This document shows, one piece after another, positions 13,102 to 17,105 of a stretch of 17,105 nt of DNA (the stretch's first letter is position 1; every line of letters begins with the position of its first letter). Position numbers and translations under genes: made by a program. The notes under the pieces are model-generated. The model was given only the letters and a program-made list of their open reading frames with translations, did not search any database and was not told the origin of the DNA. Source of the DNA: CADCWK01 sp964244115 (lineage in GTDB: Bacteria > Chloroflexota > Chloroflexia > Thermomicrobiales > UBA6265); contig CAXTHM010000073.1 in assembly GCA_964244115.1 (NCBI GenBank), positions 1-17,105 of the forward strand, in the 5' to 3' direction.

Positions 13102-16100
13102 CTAGTATCCGATGTCGGCGTGCCGATAGCTGGCCGCCGGCTGGATCGAGTACGTCGCGTTGTTCCGTCGCATCGCCCGAACCATCGCCCGGGCCGTGTC
13201 GAGCGAGGTGATGCAGGGGATGCCCCGCTCGACCGCCGCCCGGCGGATCTGGAGCCCGTCGAGGACCTCCTTGTCGGCCCGGCCCGGCGTGTTGATCACG
13301 CCGGCGACGGTCCGTTGGAGGATCAGATCGAGGACATCCGGCTTGCCCCGGCCGATCCGCTTGGTCGCCATCTGGACCGGCAGCCCGTTACGCTCCAGGA
13401 ACGCCGCCGTGCCTTCGGTCGCGTAGAGCTTGTGCCCGAGCCGGACCAGCGCGTCGACCATCGTCAGCGCGTCGGACTTGTCCTCGTCCGCCAGCGAGAG
13501 CAGGATCGACGATGCCGGTGGCAGCGCCAGCCCGGCGCCCATCAGCGCCTTGTAGAAGGCGGGCTCGAACGAGCGGTCGATGCCCATGACCTCGCCGGTG
13601 CTCTTCATCTCCGGCCCGAGGTGGACCTCGACCCCGCGCAGCTTGGCCATCGAGAAGACCGGTGCCTTGACGGCGACCAGCGGTTGCCGGGGCCAGAGCC
13701 CGCCCTCGTAGCCCTGCTCGGCGAGCGACCTGCCCAGGATGATGTTGGTCGCGAGCTTGACCATCGGGACGCCGGTCGCCTTGCTCATGAAGGGGACCGT
13801 CCGGGACGAGCGCGGGTTGACCTCGAGCACGAAGACCCGGCCGCTCTGGATCACGAACTGGATGTTGATGATCCCCTGCGCCTTGAGCCCGAGCGCGATC
13901 CGGGTGGTGTGGTCGACGATCGTCTCGATCTCGGCCGGGTAGACGTTCTGGGCCGGGTAGACCGCGAACGAGTCGCCGGAGTGGACGCCGGCCCGCTCGA
14001 TGTGTTCCATGATGCCGGGGATGAGCACGCGCTCGCCGTCGCTGATCGCGTCGACCTCGATCTCCCGGCCGAGCAGGTACTTGTCGACCAGGATCGGGTG
14101 CTCGGTGCTGAAGCTGGCGTTGGTCCGGACGTAACGGGTGAGCTGCTCGGCGCTATAGACGACTTCCATCGCCCGGCCGCCGAGGACGTAGCTCGGCCGG
14201 ACGAGGACCGGGTAGCCGATCCGGTCGGCGACCGCCTGCGCGTCGCCGAGGTTCGACACCGTCGCGCCGAGCGGCTGCGGGATGTCCAGCTCGCGCAGGA
14301 AGGCGCCGAACCGGTCTCGATCCTCCGCCAGGTCGATCGAATCCAGCGACGATCCCATGATAGGGGCGCCGGCCCGGGAGAGGGGACCGGCGAGGTTGAT
14401 CGCCGTCTGGCCGCCGAACTGGACGATCACCGGCGGCATGCCGTCGTCATCGCCGTCGACCTGGCGCTCGTGCCGGGCGATCTCGCGGACGCTCTCGGCG
14501 TCGAGCGGTTCGAAGTAGAGCCGGTCGCTGGCGTCGAAGTCGGTCGAGACGGTCTCCGGGTTGCTGTTGACCATGATCGAGGCGATCCCGGCTTCCTGCA
14601 GTGTCCGGGCGGCCTGGACCGAGCAGTAGTCGAACTCGATCCCCTGGCCGATCCGGATCGGTCCGGAGCCGACGACGATCGCCCGCTTGCCGGGGATCGG
14701 CGTCGCCTCGTCCTCCAGCTCGTAGGTCGAGTAGAAGTACGGCGTCCTGGCGGCGAACTCGGCGGCGCAAGTGTCGACCATCTTGTAGACCGGCACCATG
14801 TCGAGGGCGTAGCGCTGGTCGGCGACGTCGGTCTCCGGGGCGCCGGCGAGGGTCGCGATCTGCCGGTCGCTGAACCCGGCCCGCTTGGCCCGCCAGAGCC
14901 GGTCCGGGTCACCCTTCACCCCGCCGGTGAGCTCGCGCTCCATCGTGACGAGGCCGGCGAGCTTGTCCAGGAACCAGTGGTCGATCTTGCTCAGGTCGTG
15001 AATCCGGTTCGGCGTCCAGTCCCGCCGGAGGGCGGCCATCACGGCCCAGAGCCGGATGTCGTTCGGACGGTGGATCAGGTCGGTGAGAATCCTCTCGGCG
15101 TCCGGGCCGGACCACTCCGGTTCCTCCCAGCCGAGGTCCTTCGCCGTCGTCTCCAGCGACCGGACGGCCTTCTGGATCGCGCCCTCGAAGGAGCGGTCGA
15201 TCGCCATGACCTCGCCGGTCGCCTTCATCTGGGTGCTGATCGTCCGGTCGGCCCGGGTGAACTTGTCGAACGGCCAGCGGGGGATCTTGGCGACGACGTA
15301 GTCCAGCGCCGGCTCGAAGGCCGCCGTCGTCTCGCCGGTGACCGCGTTGCGGAGCTCGTCCAGCCGGCGGCCGATCGCGATCTTGGCCGAGACCCGGGCG
15401 ATCGGGTAGCCGGTCGCCTTGGACGCCAGCGCCGACGAGCGGGAGACGCGCGGGTTGACCTCGATCACGCTGTAGGCTCGCGACTCTGGATCGAGCGCGT
15501 ACTGGACGTTGCAGCCGCCCTCGATCCCGAGCGCCCGGATGATCTTCAGGGCCGACGAGCGCAGCATCTGGTACTCGCCGTCGGTCAGCGTCTGCGACGG
15601 CGCGACGACGATGCTGTCGCCGGTGTGGACCCCCATCGGGTCGAGATTCTCCATGTTGCAGATCGTGATGCAGGTGTCGGCGGCGTCCCGCATGACCTCG
15701 TACTCGATCTCCTTCCAGCCGAGCAGGGAGCGCTCCAGCAGGACCTGGCCGATCGGGGAGGCGTCGATGCCGGACTGGACGATCTCGTCAAGGTCCTTCG
15801 GCGTGTAGGCGACGCCGCCGCCCGTCCCGCCCAGGGTGTAGGCCGGCCGGATGACGAGCGGGAGCGGGACCTCGCGGGCGAAGTCGCGGGCCTGCTGGAG
15901 CGTCGTCACGATCGCGCTGGGGACGACGGGCTCGCCGATCTCGCCGAGGAGATCCTTGAACAGGGATCGGTCCTCGGCCTTCCGGATCGCCTCCAGCGGC
16001 GTGCCGAGCAGTCGGACGCCGTACTCCTCCAGGATGCCCAGGTTGGCGACTTCCACGGCGAGGTTGAGCCCGGTCTGCCCCCCGAGCGTCGGCAGGAGGC

Positions 16101-16395
16101 CGTCCGGCCGCTCGCGCTGGATGATCCGCCGGATTACGGCCGGGACGAGCGGCTCGATGTAGACGGCGTCGGCGATGTCCTCATCGGTCATGATCGTGGC
16201 CGGGTTGGAGTTGACGAGGATGACCCGGATGCCCTCCTCACGCAGGGAGCGGCAGGCCTGGGTGCCGGCGTAGTCGAATTCGGCCGCCTGGCCGATGATG
16301 ATCGGTCCGGAGCCGATCACGAGCACGCTCCTCACCGGCGGGAATTCGGATGCCTTCGGGGCGTAGGCCAGGATGTCGGGCTGGGAACTGGTCAC
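13102..16395 (-). CDS. carB: Carbamoyl-phosphate synthase large subunit
   Basis: A 1097-residue enzyme (E. coli CarB is 1073) that makes carbamoyl phosphate from bicarbonate, ammonia delivered by CarA, and two ATP. Both tandem ATP-grasp halves are present: the first opens with VLVIGSGPIIIGQAAEFDYAG and the second with AIVVGSGPIRIGQGIEFDY. Each half also has its ATP-site ENPR-like EVNPRVSRSSAL or EVNPRSSRTVPF segment. The last about 140 residues form the MGS-like allosteric domain that binds effectors such as UMP in relatives. The start is GTG at 16395 and overlaps the carA stop by 4 bases (GTGA), implying coupled translation and equal subunit supply. pyrK follows after 18 bp. Confidence 0.97.
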   Translation of the reverse strand: MTSSQPDILAYAPKASEFPPVRSVLVIGSGPIIIGQAAEFDYAGTQACRSLREEGIRVILVNSNPATIMTDEDIADAVYIEPLVPAVIRRIIQRERPDGLLPTLGGQTGLNLAVEVANLGILEEYGVRLLGTPLEAIRKAEDRSLFKDLLGEIGEPVVPSAIVTTLQQARDFAREVPLPLVIRPAYTLGGTGGGVAYTPKDLDEIVQSGIDASPIGQVLLERSLLGWKEIEYEVMRDAADTCITICNMENLDPMGVHTGDSIVVAPSQTLTDGEYQMLRSSALKIIRALGIEGGCNVQYALDPESRAYSVIEVNPRVSRSSALASKATGYPIARVSAKIAIGRRLDELRNAVTGETTAAFEPALDYVVAKIPRWPFDKFTRADRTISTQMKATGEVMAIDRSFEGAIQKAVRSLETTAKDLGWEEPEWSGPDAERILTDLIHRPNDIRLWAVMAALRRDWTPNRIHDLSKIDHWFLDKLAGLVTMERELTGGVKGDPDRLWRAKRAGFSDRQIATLAGAPETDVADQRYALDMVPVYKMVDTCAAEFAARTPYFYSTYELEDEATPIPGKRAIVVGSGPIRIGQGIEFDYCSVQAARTLQEAGIASIMVNSNPETVSTDFDASDRLYFEPLDAESVREIARHERQVDGDDDGMPPVIVQFGGQTAINLAGPLSRAGAPIMGSSLDSIDLAEDRDRFGAFLRELDIPQPLGATVSNLGDAQAVADRIGYPVLVRPSYVLGGRAMEVVYSAEQLTRYVRTNASFSTEHPILVDKYLLGREIEVDAISDGERVLIPGIMEHIERAGVHSGDSFAVYPAQNVYPAEIETIVDHTTRIALGLKAQGIINIQFVIQSGRVFVLEVNPRSSRTVPFMSKATGVPMVKLATNIILGRSLAEQGYEGGLWPRQPLVAVKAPVFSMAKLRGVEVHLGPEMKSTGEVMGIDRSFEPAFYKALMGAGLALPPASSILLSLADEDKSDALTMVDALVRLGHKLYATEGTAAFLERNGLPVQMATKRIGRGKPDVLDLILQRTVAGVINTPGRADKEVLDGLQIRRAAVERGIPCITSLDTARAMVRAMRRNNATYSIQPAASYRHADIGY

Positions 16396-17105
16396 GCGCC
16401 GGCCTCCGTCTTGTCTGTCTGGCGTTCGCGGACGGTGGCGAGGAACTGGTCGAAGAGGCCGCCGTTGTCGAGCGGGCCGGGGGCCGCCTCGGGGTGGAAC
16501 TGCACCGAGAGGACGGGCCGTGTCGCGTGGCTGAGGCCCTCGACCGAGCCGTCGTTGAGGTTGACGATCGCCACCGTCCAGCCGTCGCCGGCCGGGATCG
16601 TGCCCGGCTCGACCCGAAAGCCGTGGTTCTGGGCGGTGATGGAGACCCGGCCGGTGATGGTGTTGCGGACCGGGTGGTTGCCGCCGCGGTGGCCGAACTT
16701 CAGCTTGGTCGTCTCGGCGCCGATCGCCCGGGCGAGGAGCTGGTGACCCAGGCAGATGCCGAAGTAGGGGGTGTCGTTGGCGAGCAGCGATTCCACGACC
16801 TCGAGGCCGTCGTCGAGGTTGGCCGGGTCACCCGGTCCCGGCGAGACGATCACGCCGTCCGGCTCCAGGGCCGCGATGTCGGCCGGCGTCGAGCCGTACG
16901 GGATCACGGTGACGCGGGCGCCACGCTCCAGCAGGGCCCGGATGATGTTGCGCTTCACGCCGCAGTCGAGGACGACGATGTGGGGGCCGTCGTTCGGCCC
17001 GAACCGCTCGACGGTCGTGACCTTGACCTGGTCGACGACCGCCTCCTCGCCGGGGAGCGGCGCCCCGACCGCTCGCTCGATCAGGTCGGCGTCGGCGATG
17101 CCGCT
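16392..17105 (-). CDS. carA: Carbamoyl-phosphate synthase small subunit, N-terminus beyond window
   Basis: The glutamine-hydrolysing subunit that feeds ammonia to CarB. The frame is open to the right edge, so the gene is cut off and 237 C-terminal residues are visible. GVKRNI is internal: the GTG at 16958 lies within the conserved LDCGVKRNI segment and is not a start. The class I glutamine amidotransferase triad is complete: nucleophile Cys in FGICLGHQLLA (about visible residue 118), and His and Glu in VQFHPEAAPGP (about 203 and 205). The last 10 residues are a short polar tail. The stop overlaps the carB start. Confidence 0.96.
   Translation of the reverse strand, partial: SGIADADLIERAVGAPLPGEEAVVDQVKVTTVERFGPNDGPHIVVLDCGVKRNIIRALLERGARVTVIPYGSTPADIAALEPDGVIVSPGPGDPANLDDGLEVVESLLANDTPYFGICLGHQLLARAIGAETTKLKFGHRGGNHPVRNTITGRVSITAQNHGFRVEPGTIPAGDGWTVAIVNLNDGSVEGLSHATRPVLSVQFHPEAAPGPLDNGGLFDQFLATVRERQTDKTEAGA

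Noticed and set aside
12502..16746. A very long (1414-codon) open frame on the plus strand across carB and pyrK
   Set aside because: It lies antisense to clearly real genes with complete active sites. Its product is a low-complexity string of Arg, Asp, Gly and Val, as expected from the complementary frame of high-GC codons.

Overview
The window is a GC-rich (roughly two-thirds G+C) bacterial chromosome segment with tightly packed genes and no phage, transposon, CRISPR or rRNA/tRNA signal. Gene content and protein style (RNase J, class 1B dihydroorotate dehydrogenase with PyrK, a PyrE ending in a CPLC...PG motif, a DnaQ-like/GIY-YIG fusion nuclease) suggest a Chloroflexota bacterium, perhaps Thermomicrobia-like. 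That placement is an inference from gene style, not a phylogeny. A 10-N scaffold gap and one broken frame suggest a draft or metagenome assembly.

Layout. Positions 105-4717 (minus strand) hold a probable operon transcribed as family 4 uracil-DNA glycosylase, then ribonuclease J, then a fusion of a DEDDh exonuclease with the N-terminal half of UvrC. Divergent from it, 4870-5928 (plus) encodes a YeiH/UPF0324 membrane protein, followed at 6221-6436 by a 71-residue helical protein of unknown function. Convergent to these, everything from 6477 to the right edge is on the minus strand. Read in the direction of transcription it is carA (cut by the window edge), carB, pyrK, pyrD, a 498-bp non-coding stretch, two ABC exporter half-transporters, and pyrE.

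How the genes work together. CarA/CarB make carbamoyl phosphate, PyrK/PyrD oxidise dihydroorotate with NAD+, and PyrE makes OMP, so most of de novo UMP synthesis is here. The pyr genes are split by an exporter pair. The two half-transporters look like a heterodimer with one degenerate and one canonical ATP site: one chain has Asp in place of the catalytic Glu, and the other has LSAGQ in place of LSGGQ. The first half-transporter gene is broken by an apparent one-base deletion near 9993-9998.

Most unusual region: the 498-bp leader upstream of the exporter genes. On the minus strand it holds a possible 18-codon leader peptide with a GGAGG site, a nested pair of inverted repeats, and a perfect 9-bp hairpin directly before the exporter start codon. 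It resembles, as a hypothesis only, the leader-peptide control known for the BmrCD heterodimeric exporter of Bacillus subtilis. No clear new defence or biosynthetic system was seen; this leader and the 71-residue protein are the best candidates for undescribed biology.
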